The notes below the pieces were generated by a model. It saw only the letters and a program-made list of their open reading frames with translations. It had not been told where the DNA came from and ran no database searches. From assembly GCA_914767715.1 (NCBI GenBank), contig OU612075.1, positions 20,212,001 through 20,276,000 of the forward strand: a DNA stretch of 64,000 nt, read 5' to 3'. This DNA comes from Membranipora membranacea (lineage: Eukaryota > Bryozoa > Gymnolaemata > Cheilostomatida > Membraniporidae). The translations under genes and the position numbers were made by a program. Positions 23,891 through 38,700 of the stretch are shown one piece after another (position 1 is the stretch's first letter; the number at the start of each line of letters is the position of its first letter).

Positions 23891-26705
23891 TGTTTAATCT
23901 GCTTTGACAGGGAATTCGAGGGTAAGATCCATTGACAAATATTCAACCATATAGAAGTAGCAAGGACCAAAGCATGCTACTTATGATAATGTTGTGTTAG
24001 ATTTGCATGGTAAAACTATTTAATGCTCTACTAATAATTATTGATGGTGGAAAGAGCATTGATTTTTTTCACCATGCAAATCTGACACAATTGTATCATA
24101 AGTAGCTGCCTGACTATATTTTGTTATCATATTAAACATGCTTTGGTCTTTGGGTAGTCTTTAACTATACTCAATGTAACTCTAACAATGTCAGTTTTGC
24201 TGCCAACAAGGGTTGGTGTTTAAGTGACTACCTGGAGTGGATTCCATGACTGTATAAATCTGAGTCTAGGTCTATTCTCCACACTGTAGAACATGCTGAC
24301 ATAGTGAACTAATCCATCCTCAGATCCCACAGCTAGCCAGCCTGGTAGAGAGTCCGTCAGCACACTAACTAGAGATATAGCCTTCTCACAACATTTAATT
24401 GTGTGCTGCAGTTTGGGTTCGGGCTCACCGATATACCAAAGTGAGAGATGTCCATCAAATGAACCTGTAACAAACAACACAGACATCTCGATATCAACAG
24501 AGTTTTAACAATTATTTGATATTGTATTGAATTAACTTGATTAAATTAGGCAATATTTTATTCAATTCAACTAATTTAACACATTAAAGTTATTCACCGA
24601 CTTGCCTTGTTTCGGACAAATAACATGCATTCAATTTTGATACAAATTTTGGGGTAATTATATAATTATCATAAATCTTCAAAGCTTACATCTCGCTTTT
24701 CATGTTCGGGAACATGTTGTTAACACAGAGGAATAATAAAATATGTTTCACAAGCAGTTTAGAAGAATTGAGTTCGAGTTATCCTCATTAAATTTAAGCA
24801 TGAATATAAAACTTGGTGGTTGAAAAATTTATTCACATGGCATTTTGTTCCCTCGTCGGGGGGCTGTCGGGCGGGGCAAAAGTCTGGGGGCTCAGACTAA
24901 GCACTTTGGAACTGAACAGCAGTCTTAAGATTCATAGGAAAGCTTTGACTTCAACAAAAAGATTAAAGACTACCCAAAGACCGAAGCGTGTTATAGTCAG
25001 GCAGTTACTTGTGATAAAGTTGTGCCAGATTTGCATAGTAAAAAAATTCAATGCTCTACATGGCATGAATTATTGATGGTGAAAAGAGTCCATACCACAA
25101 GGGAAGGTAACTCTCATTTTCTGCATTTTGATGTCACAGTCTGCAGGAAGTGCAATACAAGAAACAAGTACATCCCGGAGACTGTGACATCATAATGCAG
25201 AGAATGCATTGGTCTTTGGGTAGCCTTCAAGATTCATAGGAAAGCTTTGACCTCAACAAAAAGGTTAACATTACCTGCAATCATCCAGTCATTCCTATAT
25301 GTCATAGCAGTGATCTGATGATAGTCCGACCTCTGACCTACAGTGTGTTCCTCATTTGTGGCTACTTCATTAGCGTTAAGATTCCAGACTTTGACTGTAC
25401 CATCTTTATGTGAGGAGATGACTCTTTCATCAGTACTACACACTGATAGGGCAGCTGTAATCAGAGCAAACAAATCGATTCAGTCAGGAAAGTTCACCAT
25501 GTGAAATGGTACCTCAAAAATTACTGATCACATTATTATTATCATCTAAAATTGAATCTATTTGAATGAACAGAAATAATTGTAATCATAATCCAGACGG
25601 TTTCATTGCTGATGTTTTACTGTTTTGATTTCTTATTACAATTGATGTAGTTATACTTTGCTAGGTAAGAAGATGAGTGTTGAAGTGTGACCAGCTATTA
25701 GTGACTCAAAATGGTTCATGACATAAATGGGGAAAACAAAAAATTCAAGATAATAGCTCAACTTGTGTGTTGATATTGACTAGCACTAATTTTCATTATT
25801 TCAAGCACTAGCAAAGAGGGTATCTCTCTTTCCTACGATTATTTTACTCATCTAGGGTGTAGTTGTGTTTGGACGGCCTATTATACTAACCTGAAGTGGA
25901 GACATATTGGTCTGTCTCGTTAGCCTGCAGAGGATTCCACAGCTGGACTTCTCCGTTTGCTGTCCCGATAGCCACAATAACACTCTTCACCATGTCTGCC
26001 CTCATCCTAGCCTTATCTTTCTGTCTCTTGGTGGTGAGGTTGAGGCTGTCCTCGTAATCCATGTACCCACCCCAATCAGTAACAGTGTCCTCATCATCCT
26101 CCTCAGGCTGCTCTCTTATTCTAGACACAAACATAACATCAATATGAGGAGCTATGCAACAGAAATTTAATAGCTGGGATTGTATGCTTCAACAAGTCTT
26201 GCAGAAAATGAGACTTTTCTGGATATTAATTATTCCAATTTTTAACGAGTTTAATGTTATCAGACATGACATACATGATATACATGACATACATGACAGA
26301 AAGGATAGAGCAGTTCTATGTAGAAGGAGGGGTGGGGGTAGGTGGAGTCATTATCCTGATCATTGTCCGCACTTGGTGTCTGAGTTCGATGTATTTCAAT
26401 TTTCATCGGCAGATGATAAATATGAGAATCATGAAAAATATTTTGCCATCAACTATCAAAAGCGTAGGTTTTTACCAGTATACAAATAATAGCCAGTCAA
26501 CTATCATAAATTTTGAGACCAAATTTTACCTGATGCCTAGCGAGCTGGTATTGATAGTTCCAGACTGAGCTTTGATACTTGTGACCTCATTCCCTTTCTG
26601 ACTCCAAACTTTAAATGTACCATCCATAGATGTAGAGACCACACACCCAGCCTTATACGATAGAGAGGTGACGGCTGTCTCATGTCCTGTCAGCACCTGC
26701 TTCGG
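19457..26705 (-). CDS. TEP1: TEP1 exons 41-49: second half of the WD40 repeats and C-terminus
   Basis: Exons 26705..26530, 26120..25891, 25454..25275, 24464..24232, 23779..23660, 21461..21360, 20810..20708, 20046..19880 and 19612..19457. Repeat ends: SMDGTFKVWSQ, TANGEVQLWN, HKDGTVKVWNL, SFDGHLSLWY, SEDGLVHYVS, GDHSGFIFV, GTDRGYIRCL, SEDCYVKIWNV and a last GDKLGKIHRL. An acidic loop (REQPEEDDEDTVTD) sits in exon 42. The protein ends HPASGLVC; the final 13 codons and stop form the first of three exact 45 bp tandem copies. Confidence 0.92.
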
Positions 26706-29700
26706 CTGAAACGAAAAAAAGAATTGTAATAATTATAAAAAGCTACAGTGGTAGAACTTTAATGCATCTTATCAGTGTCTTTCACGGTGTGAGGGGTTTG
26801 CACCTACATCCAACTACTACTAATTTTATTACTTATACTTAGCCTGATATTAATTTTATCATTAATTTAATCATTGAGCATATGCTAGCACTTATTTTGG
26901 CTTTAGCTGTTTTGTCAAATTGTAATCACTGTCTGATTTTCTATATTGACATACAAAGAAAAAAACTCTCCTCAATACTGGCCAATTCTGCTCATTTCCT
27001 GCCTATTGTGAAGAGTTTCTACCAAAACAGATTTTACATATTTATTTACAGTAGAAATCTGCTGAGCTTACCTTGTTTTCAAGCTGTCCTGAAGGTTTGT
27101 TGGGCACTTTCCCGACGTCCCACAGCTTGACCAGACAGTCTACACTACCTGAGGCTAGCTGATCCACACCATCAGAGAAGATGAGAGATGTTATTCTGTC
27201 ATTATGAGCCATCGTTATCTTAGTCAGGCAGACAAGGCCGGTTCTCGCCAACTTCTACAAGATTTAAATTTAATTCAAATTAAACTAAATTGACCCTTCA
27301 GTTTATTTGTATGATCTATTAATTTTCTGGTAGACAATACAACAAGTATGCTGTAGTGTGAAGTCAATGAGGCGACTTCGCTCTAAGTTCCACAAAATAA
27401 AATCGATCATCCCTTCAGATAATTTGTGATAACTTTCATTTTTCTGGTTCAGAAATAAAAGGGTGAATAAAAACCTTTCGGTGGAAACGGTAAATCAATG
27501 GTATTCTGTGTGTTAAAACAATTTTTAATAACCTGAGTGTTTATTCTTTTGTCTTTGCACTATTAAAATTGTTTGACTTGTTCTGAGAAAAACTTTTCAA
27601 TATATATAACAAGTTTATCTATAATGTCAACGCAATGCTGAATATACGCAAAATATTCATTCATTCCTCGTACTCACATCTATTGAATGATCGGTATCCC
27701 AGAGTACAATGCTAGCATCCTGTCCTGCAGTGGCCAGCAGACCGCCTGACTGATTAAACGTACAGGCGTATACAGCCCCGGTGTGCTCACTACCATTCAC
27801 CACCTTCGGCTCGTTGGGATCTAAAACATATCCAGATGATTAAGATTGTAAGCTGAGACGCTGAATCCTCTACAAAAACGGGTATGTGTACATGTATTGT
27901 TTGCTAGTGTTCTAGCATACTTATTCACTAGCGCACTGATGCAGTACTAGCGTATTAGTAGGCCAGTGCACTAGTTCACTAATGCACTAACACACTGGTG
28001 GACTTATTCACTGGTGTGTTAGTAAAATATCGCACTAGTGCACTAGAGTACTAATTCATAAGTTTACTTTTGCACTGATTTACACACTAGTGACAGGTGC
28101 ATACTTAAAATATTAAGTTTAATTCTTCAGATTAGAACAACATACCATATGATCTGACTGAGACATTGGCCGAGTTGTCCGTGTAAGCTATCAGCCACTT
28201 GCTTGAGGATGCTATACTCGGGATCACAGTGTGTCCGTTTCCATGATCCAGTTTCTCTGGATTTCCACTATCAGAGACAAAGGTAAAAGCAATCAAGTTT
28301 TAAAAAAAAATCCATAGACATTTGTCCATGCATAAATCACTTAAATATCAACAAATTCCACCTTGTTTATTGTACAGTTTATTTGACCCAAAGCATTATA
28401 AAAAAATGTTTACTTGACTAGCAAAATAATTAAGATGTGTTAATGATTTCAATAGTGTAGAACTAAATATCCTATCAAATCATTGTTCTTAGCCAGCAAT
28501 ATATAGGAAGACAACCTTTATGGCATTTCTCTTATGATTACTGCAGAACAGAGAGATAAGACGCTAACTGTTAGCGGGAAAATAACTTACAGAGTTTGAC
28601 TTGTGGATGTTTATTATATGCATTGTGGGAGAAATAGAATATGATATCATTAAAGGTCAAGTCTTATCTAGTTTGTCTGCCCTTTGGTTGCTTGCATTAT
28701 CCCACCAACGGCCAAGGGGCCATTCCACATGCAATCAAACTTCATCTACTAACAGTAACTGTTAAAAACTTACAAAGTTTGACACTTGTAAACAGATCCA
28801 CCGCTTGTACCACAGAGTACAGTATCATCATTAGAGCTCCAGCAGAGGGAGGTTATCTGATAATGCTCCTCTAATTTCCTTTCATATATCGGTAAGGTCA
28901 AGTCACCTATGTCAAATCTGTGGGAGTAAATATTAACTATGGTTTAGTTTGGGGAAACATTATGCTCGCTAGGACCAATTTTGGTAAGCTAAGATGGGAG
29001 GTCATATGTAATAATAAGGTTGAAATATTGATAGCTAGTAAAGCAACCCATAAATTTAACCTTTTCAAGCTGGCCTGAAATAACAATTGTTTCCTCATAT
29101 GAATACTGGACGCATTCATTGAATACATAGACAAGTTTGTGGTTCAGCTTTGGGAGCCCACATAGTTGCGTGATGTAATAATCTTTAATGAATACAAACC
29201 TCCTTAGATTTCCCATGTTAGATCCAGCAGCCAGTTGGCTACACCTGGAGTTGATGGCCACACACAGAATAAAGTCAAAGTTCTGAGCAGATCCGGCCTC
29301 TACCCTCTCAGGGTAGATATCCATACACATACCTAACTGTCCTGACCATACCTGCATAAACAGAAGATAGCATATTGTGTTCATCAGCTAAGTGTTCTAG
29401 TTCTTGATATTACCATATCATAAGGAAGGTATGACATAATGATAGTTAGTGTTTTATGTCAGGGAGAGTGACATCAACAGTGTTGTTTGGAGTTGTTCCC
29501 TGATTTGGTAAGAGGTGACAACCATGAAATATACTAATTCCTATCAAGGACATTGAATGAGCTGATTGTGTCTTTCAAGCGCCACAGGTACACAATTAAG
29601 CCTAACATGAGATTAGATATTATATCGCTCACGAGGCTTATCAACTAGAACATATCTAGAACAAGCTGCCCTCATCTGATCAGTTTACACTTTGAAACAA

Positions 29701-32700
29701 ACTAAGACGTAATTTGTGTGATGGGAAGTTAGTTTCAAGGCTATATATGTCTCACCTTAACTCTGCTGTCCTCAGCTGCGGTGATCACTCTGTCTCCATC
29801 ATGACTGAAGCATAAATCTCTCACTGGCAGACTGTGTCCTTCAAACGATCCCATCTAGAATAAAAAAAGACAGCTTGAAATCTAATGCAAAATGACTAAC
29901 AGAAGATCACTGATAAGCTAGTATTTTCCAACAGCTAGGATTGATGTCTCTGAAGACTACAAAAGATTTCCTCAAAATGTATCGGTTTATACGTATTCAG
30001 AAAAGTCCCGGGGTCATGATACCTTGAAACTTAAACAAAAGATGAAACACCAAGATATTTCAAACATTTAGGTGGTTTGCCCCATTGCCCCGGATTCATC
30101 ACTACAGATAGGTGACACGAGTGTAAGGAGCTTTAGTGGCATGCAGAAAATGTTGTTATGATCAATTTGATACATATCCTCACATGGTAGGCGTGAGAAA
30201 AAGTAATGCATGGGTAAAAATTCAAAAGCTTCAAACGTTCCTCAGGTCATACCAACTGAATGCAGAGATTTTTGGCTGTTTGGTAGCCCTATGCAGCAAG
30301 CTTCGCTAAAATTAAGAGGAACCTTCCAATTTAGGTTAAATCTTAACTCATACCCAAGTTCAGCTACTAACAACGTTTAGTATATAATAACTCACTTGAC
30401 TTCCGTTTGTAGCTGACCAGAGCTTGACTTCTCCATCCAGAGCCACCGAGCTGATAAATCTACCAGTGTGTGAGTACTTTACTGATCTTATGGATGATTT
30501 ATGTCCATGTAACACCTACAAGATGTAGAGATTTTTACTACAGGTGCATCAAACATATAGATGGTATTGTATATTTAGTTTATTGTCAACTGCCGATTTG
30601 AATCTTGATATGAGGCTCTCTCGGATTAATAGAAGTGCTTAAGTTTTACTGATGCAATGTGGCATAAATAGTTTAATGGTTTCTCACTATCCACGTATAA
30701 CACCTTATATTTATCAGCATAATATCAGTAATGCTCTCGGACTAGAACATTACAATATGAAAGGTCTGACAATAAATAATAAACTATATGTTGTTGTAAA
30801 TTTAAATGCAGATGTAGATTTGAATATATATTCAAATTCAAGTAAATGAGAACTGAAAATTTAAATGTCCATTCAAGTTAATGTAAATGCAAATGTAATT
30901 TAATGTATACATCCTAAGAGGGAGTTCATTGACACATAGATGTTAGTGTTAATGTAAATTTAAATGTCAATAAAAATAAAAATTTACCGCTAGGCATATA
31001 TATATATATATGCTTGCTTAGCAGTTAATTTTAATTTTTATTGACATTTAAATTTACATTAACACTAACATCTATGGGTCAAAGAAACTCCCTCCTATCG
31101 AGCATATGCATATAAATATATGTATAAATGTATATGTATGTATGCACATATAAGTAGGTATATGTACTTACTGCCACTCTTTTATTGTTGAGAATATTGT
31201 AGACTTTGACGTTGTTATCCCAACACCCAATAGCAGCATGAACCTCATCCGGATGAATCGCCATCGAGTTGATTGCACTCCTGTAAGAGATATTTATGAC
31301 AGGATAATTTCATGACATCATGTATGTCTACCCTACATTGAGAGTTCTCTTAGATCATGGGTATAATATACTAATTGCTCTCAATATCACTTTGGATTGA
31401 AAACTCTGACTAAATTTTCAGTATTAACTGGAACAAAGGTGTTAAACGTAGAGGGACACCTTGTCCTAGGTTTCTACACACATATCAGTGGTGTTAAACG
31501 TAGAGGGACGCCGTGTCCTAGGTTTCTACACACATATCAGTGGTGTTAAACGTAGAGGGACACCGTGTCCTAGGTTTCTACATACATATCAGTGGTGTTA
31601 AACGTAGAGGGACGCCGTGTCCTAGGTTTCTACATACATGTCAGTGGTGTTAAACGTAGAGGGACACCGTGTCCTAGGTTCTACATACATATCTAGAGGG
31701 ACACCGTGTCCTAGGTTTCTACACACATATCAGTGGTGTTAAACGTAGAGGGACGCCGTGTCCTAGGTTTCTACACACATATCAGTGGTGTTAAAGGTAG
31801 AGGGACGCCGTGTCCTAGGTTTTTCTACACACATATCAGTGGTGTTAAACGTAGAGGGACGCCGTGTTCTCTACATACATATCTAGAGGGACACCGTGTC
31901 CTAGGTTTCTATCCAGTTACAGATATATGGTCATGTGTTGTTGCTTACCGCATTTAGTCATCAACCTTTCAATCGACTACATTGTGGTTCTGGTGGTTCT
32001 GTGGCTACATTGTGGTTCTGGTGGTTCTGGGGGGCACTTATTATCGTGCCACTTCAAACAATGTCCAATATACTTACGGGACACGGCAGACATCATTCTT
32101 GATCTTCCCCTGTCTGGTCCACATCTTGACTGTACCATCCCAGCTGGAGGTAAGTAGAGATAGCTTAGTGGAGAGGCAGCAGCTCACCCGGCGGGTGTGT
32201 TTGTTCATCAGTGCTAGTCTGTGGGGAAAAGACAACAACAGCAATATAGAGCTCAGGCCATATCGTAGGACGTAGAAGTTTGAAGCCTTGAAATATATCC
32301 AATCTAAGGATGGTCACAGAGACTTGAAACCTGAAACCCGTATATGTTATAATACATTGTCCCGACCACATTTACTATCAGCATTGTCTTGTCTTATGCG
32401 GGGAGAGAGTACTGGTATACGACCGTACTCTCCAGAGAACAGGTGATTGACACATAAAGTGCTAAAAGACCCCTGGACAAATTTGATTATTACTGATAGA
32501 ACACATCCTTGATGTTGGAAGGATGAGTATGTTCCACCTGTCAGTGTTGATATTATGAGGTTGTCTGAGTTGAGATGTGGGTGATTTGTATGAGTTGTTG
32601 GTTGAAGTCATAGACAGGACAATGCTTATGCTTCACTGATCATAATATGTCCCACTTAAATAGCACGACATTACGTAATTAGTTTGTGCTGTGAGCCATA

Positions 32701-35700
32701 GTTTACTATATACCATTCAATGAAATAATGTGAAAAATCAAGGGACGTTGGGCATGATATCAGCCCCTGTCCAGCCCCTTATTATTCAAACACAAAGAAA
32801 ATTGGTGAGTGTATGTAAAAGACCTTTCTACACGAGATGGTATTCATAATTTGTCCCCAGAACCAGAACTTTTTCTGATAAGATACAATCATTGGCCAAT
32901 AAACACTGAAATAAATACAGCCATTTACCCTCAGCACTTCCATCACTACTATAAAAATGTAAAGAATACCTATAACAAGATATCAAAAACATTTTGTTGG
33001 ATGAGCCAGATCTTATCACCGCCATCATCGTTTTTTTCTTCAAAGTTGTTCCTAGTAGTGACTGAACACAACCAGTCTGCTCAAATTGGATAGCCAATTT
33101 TATTGTCGCTTCACAAGGAAGAATAGATCTGTGCTGTAAATTGAGTATGTAAACTACAGATAGCTGTTGTTCCTGAGTACGTATGATGAAGCTAGAGTAT
33201 TGACAATAACGTAAAGACTTTGTTTGAGGCTGCTCTTTTGTATCACTTCTTATTCTCCATATTTTATTCTATCATGTGAGCGATTTTCAGCTTTAGAATC
33301 CAAATATTGAGGAAGTTATGGCCTCTCAAACTTCCAAGGGTGATTGCCTTCAATCGGCATTGGGAATAAGCGGATGTTCTATGCTAATAGCCATCATTCA
33401 TACTAAACCTTAGCTCATACCAACAAAAATTTATTGCACGCTGCGGATCGGTTTGTGCTTGTGAGCAGCTGTGATGCATATGAGCACACAACTCTCGGCT
33501 GAGTCAAGCAATAATGCTGGTGATCATTTGGCAATTATTTTCCAGTCTTGGAAATGATTAGAATCACTGCTTCCATCCTTGATCCTCTGTAGTTTCATCA
33601 TCACATGTAGTTCCATTTTCTCAGATGATGACATGTTGTAATAACTACTTTTTTTCACACTGCCGTGTCTGGTCAAGGAAGCAATTGACATTCACTGCTG
33701 ACGCCAATATCACATTGATAAACTCAAAAACTCCAAGAACCTTACCGGCATCGGCAAAAATAAGTTTGGCCAGGGTATTTCATTTTCCAGTTTTGGAAAT
33801 TATTAGAGTCACCTGCTTCCATCCTTTTTCCTCTGTAGTTTCATCATTACATGTAGTTCCGTTTTTCTCAGATGATGATATGTTCTGGTTGGACTTATTA
33901 TAACAATCATTATATTAACAGGCGATAGGATTGGATTGGTACATGAAAATGAACATTTTAAATTCTGTTGTCAGTTGACATGTAATACGGAAAAAAGCTC
34001 TTTAAATGCCTTCCGGTCCTGCACTTTGGTGGGCAATTGATGGTATGTAGGCAAGAGGCAACCTTTGCACAGTTGAAAACAACACGACAAAAAATAGGAT
34101 GGTCTTCATCGGACGCAATTTTGTTAAAACAGTTTTAGACATATCAGTAATAACTTTTTTTCACGCTGCTGTTTCTGTGTATAGGTCGGCGAAGCAATTG
34201 ACATTCACTGTTGACGCTGATATCACATTTATAAACTCAAAGAACCTTACCGGCATCGGCAAAATTAAGTTCGGCCATGGTAAAGGCCATTAGATTTTGA
34301 CTACAGTACTGAACTATAATAATTTTAAGTTATTGTCAATACTCTAGCTTCATCATACGCACTCAGGAACAGCTATCTGTAGTTTGCATACTCATTTAAC
34401 AGCACAGATCTGTTCTTCCTTGTGAAGCGACAATAAAATTAGCAATCCAATTTGAGCAGACTGGTTGTGTTCAGTCACAACTACGAAGAATTTTAAGGAA
34501 AAAATGATGATGGTGGTGGTGCTGGTGCTTAGATCTGGCTTATCCAACAAAATATTTGTGATCTTGTGTTATAGGTATTCTTTACATTTTTATAGTAAGT
34601 GATGGAAGTGCTGAGGGTAAATGGCTATATTTGTTTCAATGTTTATTGGCTAATGATTGTCTCCTATCATAAAAATTTCTGGTTATGGAGACAAATTGTG
34701 AATACCATCTCGTGCGGAAAGGTCTTTTGCATACACTCACCAATTTTCTTTGTGTTTGAATAATAAGGGGCTGGACAGCGGCTGATATCATGCCCAGCGT
34801 CCCTTGATTTTTCACATTGTTTCATTGATGGATATATAGTGGCTCACAGGACAAACTAATTACGTCATGTCGTGCTATTTAAGTGGGACAGTATTGAATG
34901 CTATTGGTATATTAAGTCTATGGTTGTAGTTGATCTGAGTATTGTATCGCACTGTATCGCACTGTATCGCACTGTATCGCACTGTATCGCACTGTATTGT
35001 ATTGTATTGTATGTAAAAATACATGGAGAATCTATATATTACGTTAGATATACTTCCAGGGACCTCCCAATGTCAACAATCGTTACGCTAAAATTCACAA
35101 ATCAGAGTTGTCATACCTGTTTCCAGTATTGAGATCCCATAAAGAGGCAGAGTTATCGTGTGAAGCTGATACGAGTAACTCATCATTAATAAACCACAAG
35201 TCTGTGATAAGATTGGCATGACCTATTAGGGTTATCCTCTCCTGTAAAATGGCAGCAAATAAATATCAGAGTTGTCCTATGCCGTTACGGTTCGTATAAA
35301 ATTACCAAATCATACTGTATGTATACTGTATACATATTATACAGTATAAAATATACATGATACACATTATAGTAGACAGTATACGATTGTACGTGGACAA
35401 TATACAATTTCACAGGCCTTACAATTCCTTCTTATTGCCAATAAATTGGTTTAAAATTTAGAAAAGATCTCAATTTAATCCACATGAATTGTTTTGGGTG
35501 TTAAAGAGTTTTAATGGGTGCTTGCAATGTGGTCTTATATGCCATGTTACATTACCACACAACGCCAAGTAATTTATTGGCTGGTGACGACATGGATTTC
35601 CAGACAAACAACATTCATATTAGGTCTCATGGGTCCAGTGAATTAGTCATGATAAAACATATGCCGCGTTGACTAAATATGACCTTAAATCTGCATTACA

Positions 35701-38700
35701 ATCGATAGAGAAGTAGTTAATAAAATATTTTGCTGATAAATTCAAAGATCGACCATGCATAAATAATATAAAAACATGAAAACATTAAGTGCGTCTATGA
35801 AATATCTTAATAAATTAAGTGGACTAGTGGAATACTATGAATAAATATATATATATATATTAATTAAATGCTTAGAACGTGTAGATAATAAAATGGACCC
35901 AAATTAATCCTTCTATTCCACATGAGGTTTGGGGTAACTATAAGATATGATAGATAGATAATAATTAATAGTATGTACTTGGTGATTAGCAGTACATGTA
36001 TAGATAACAGATGAATTATGTTTCTTTGTTTTTATGAAAGGGAATATTGTGGGTTCGCATGCACCCAAATAATAACTAATAGTATGTACTTGGAGATTAG
36101 CAGTATAAATAACAGATAATTTGTGTTTCTTTGTTGTGATGTAAGTGAATTTCTTGTGTTGCATGCACCCACACACCCTCTTTCTTGACATCCATAAACG
36201 GTCAGTTACTACGCTTTACTGTAGAGTAATGAGAGTCTAAATACCACTGACCACAAAATCTTAGTTTTTTAGGCATACCAGAGACTATAGATAATCTATA
36301 GTCTCTGGGCATACAATGTACTATGACTTGTTATATGATTGCTAATGATGGAATCAATTGCAAAACAAACAAAAGACTAGACAGCACTGATAATTTGATA
36401 GTAATCCTACTAGTTGGGTACATATAAGTACATCTTTAGTAAGAATGCGATGAGGGGTATTCCTCCTTGTTCACAGTATAAGTATATAAATCTTCGTGAG
36501 CAATGGTCATTACTTATTTTCTTCACGTGGATCCAGTATTAGCTTATGCACTCAAATCTACTCAGCCGGAACAGCAGGAATGAAGATGAGTATGAGTGAC
36601 TTCTCACAAGTTATACATCATTCCTCAGGAGGGGGAGTAAGGAAAGAAATGATTACTTCTATTGGAATGGTAGCTCAACTGTGTTTTGTTGAGCTAGAGT
36701 GCACCCCAAAACTAGATGAATTAAGTGAGATTTCAAAAGCAATTGCATCCAACTCATCAAGGCTCAACGAAACCGCCACATGCTCTGTATATGCTGAACA
36801 CAACTTAAACATCGAGGATTATCTTTTTACAACGCTCTGTGCTACATGTGCAGTGTTAGGCGTTGTCTTCAATCTGCTGACAATTATCACATTGCTGACT
36901 GGACGAAGGAACAGCCGAGAAATAAGGATACAACTCGTTAACTTGGCCATCTCTGACTTGCTCTGGTCTCTAGTTGGACCAGCAGTATTTGTGTACATCA
37001 GATTAGAAATACCAATGACCTCCAACGAAGCGCTTTGTAAACTTATAAGTTTTTTAGGTTTTCTGGTTGTTACAGTTAGTCCTCTTTGCAACGTTGCTAT
37101 CAGTCTGGACCGTTTTGTGGCAGTTTACTTTCCTATGAAAATCATCAACTACAGGACTCGCCATAAAGTGATGGCGGCAGCTGCGGTGTGGATGATTGGA
37201 ATTTTAGTCGACATGGGAACTCTATTCAATGCTCATACAGGTGAATGGGATAACCAGACATGGTGCTATGCCAGACCAATAATATATGACAAGACAAAGA
37301 CACTGCCATTTGAACAATTTCTCATAGCTACAGCGATTAAGTTCGGTTTACCATCTATTGTCATGATTGTTATGTATGCTCTAATCGCTGGTAAGCTGCA
37401 CAAAAGGCATGGTGTAGGGGACGGCAATGCCGATATTAAACATCAACTACAGAAAAGGGTAAGTAGAAAACTATAAATCACTATGTTATCATTTGTTGAT
37501 CGATTCGAATTGTTGCTCAAAACCCCCCTTATACTACGAGATAAAAACTGAGACTAGTTCTCTGAATTTGGGCGGGACTTACTGATATTTCTCAAATTGA
37601 ATCTTTAGTTACAACTTTGAGCTTATGTAAACTTGAATCCCTGTTTATTCAATCGAACCTTTGATCTCAGTGTCACTGCTCTAACTGTATTATTTAGCAT
37701 TCAATAATAGAGTTAATGATTAATGTTGCCAAACACACAGCCAGGTTTTTTATTGAAATGGCTGCATAAACAGTTGATGCCAGCACACTTATTTTTAGAA
37801 ATTATTAAGAAATTTAACTTTGATCTCATCTTATCTCATCTGACCTTGAGATGAGGTTCGATATGTTAAGTAATAAGCATCCTTAAGGTACTAGTTGCGA
37901 GCCTACTAAATAGGTACAAACTAACCATAATCAGGCTCCTACAAAATAGTGTAGTTATCACTTGCACTCTAACCCGACACCCTCATTTTTAAACCTCTAC
38001 TTTCAGATTTCAACTCCAACTCACAATAAATTGTGCTCCTGCCTACTTTCTTTTGATACCGTTACTATAACTTAACCATCTCTTCTTTTACAGATAGATC
38101 ATGCGATCAGAGTATTATGCACAGATGCCATGGTCACCTTGCTGAGTTGGCTGCCGTATGTTATATTTCAAGTGGGCGCCACTTATTTTGTTTTACATAG
38201 TACCTTAGACTCAATATGCAAAATGGATACTATTAAAACGCTGTATAGAGTTCAGGGGGTGCTGTCTATATTATTGCTGACCAACTGTTTTAGCTCTCCT
38301 GTGATATACTTCAGCTTCAACTCAGCTTTCAGAGTAAGTTTAGATCTTCAGTTTATTTTTATGGAAGTATGTATGTATGTATGTCAAGCCCGTAGTTTAA
38401 GGGGAGGCTTTAGTTGTTTTTTTTATAAGTACATTCCCACAAAACTTTCAATAATATCAACTGGGACAAATGAAATCTAAGAGGTGACTTTTATATAAAA
38501 AATAGGCATCAAAGAATAAGAATACTTGGTGAATGATAAAACCTTTTGGTAATGTAGCCCCCCCCCCCCCCCATATATAAAGACAATTGAATATCCAATG
38601 TGGAAATAGTTAAATGTGAACAAGCACTGATGATATATTCTCCAGTTCTGGTGACTGAATTGAATTCATCAGTCAGGCCAGCACAGAAATTTTCTATAGC

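Noticed and set aside
31438-31912. Possible CRISPR-like array
   Set aside because: Units are contiguous with no unique spacers, in a eukaryotic intron.
31733-31957. Open frame repeating HISGVKGRGTPCPRF-like peptide
   Set aside because: Produced by the 52 bp minisatellite inside a TEP1 intron.
36496-36579. Upstream extension of the nested GPCR to a GTG codon
   Set aside because: Animal genes rarely start at GTG; the first in-frame ATG at 36580 is preferred, or an upstream exon.
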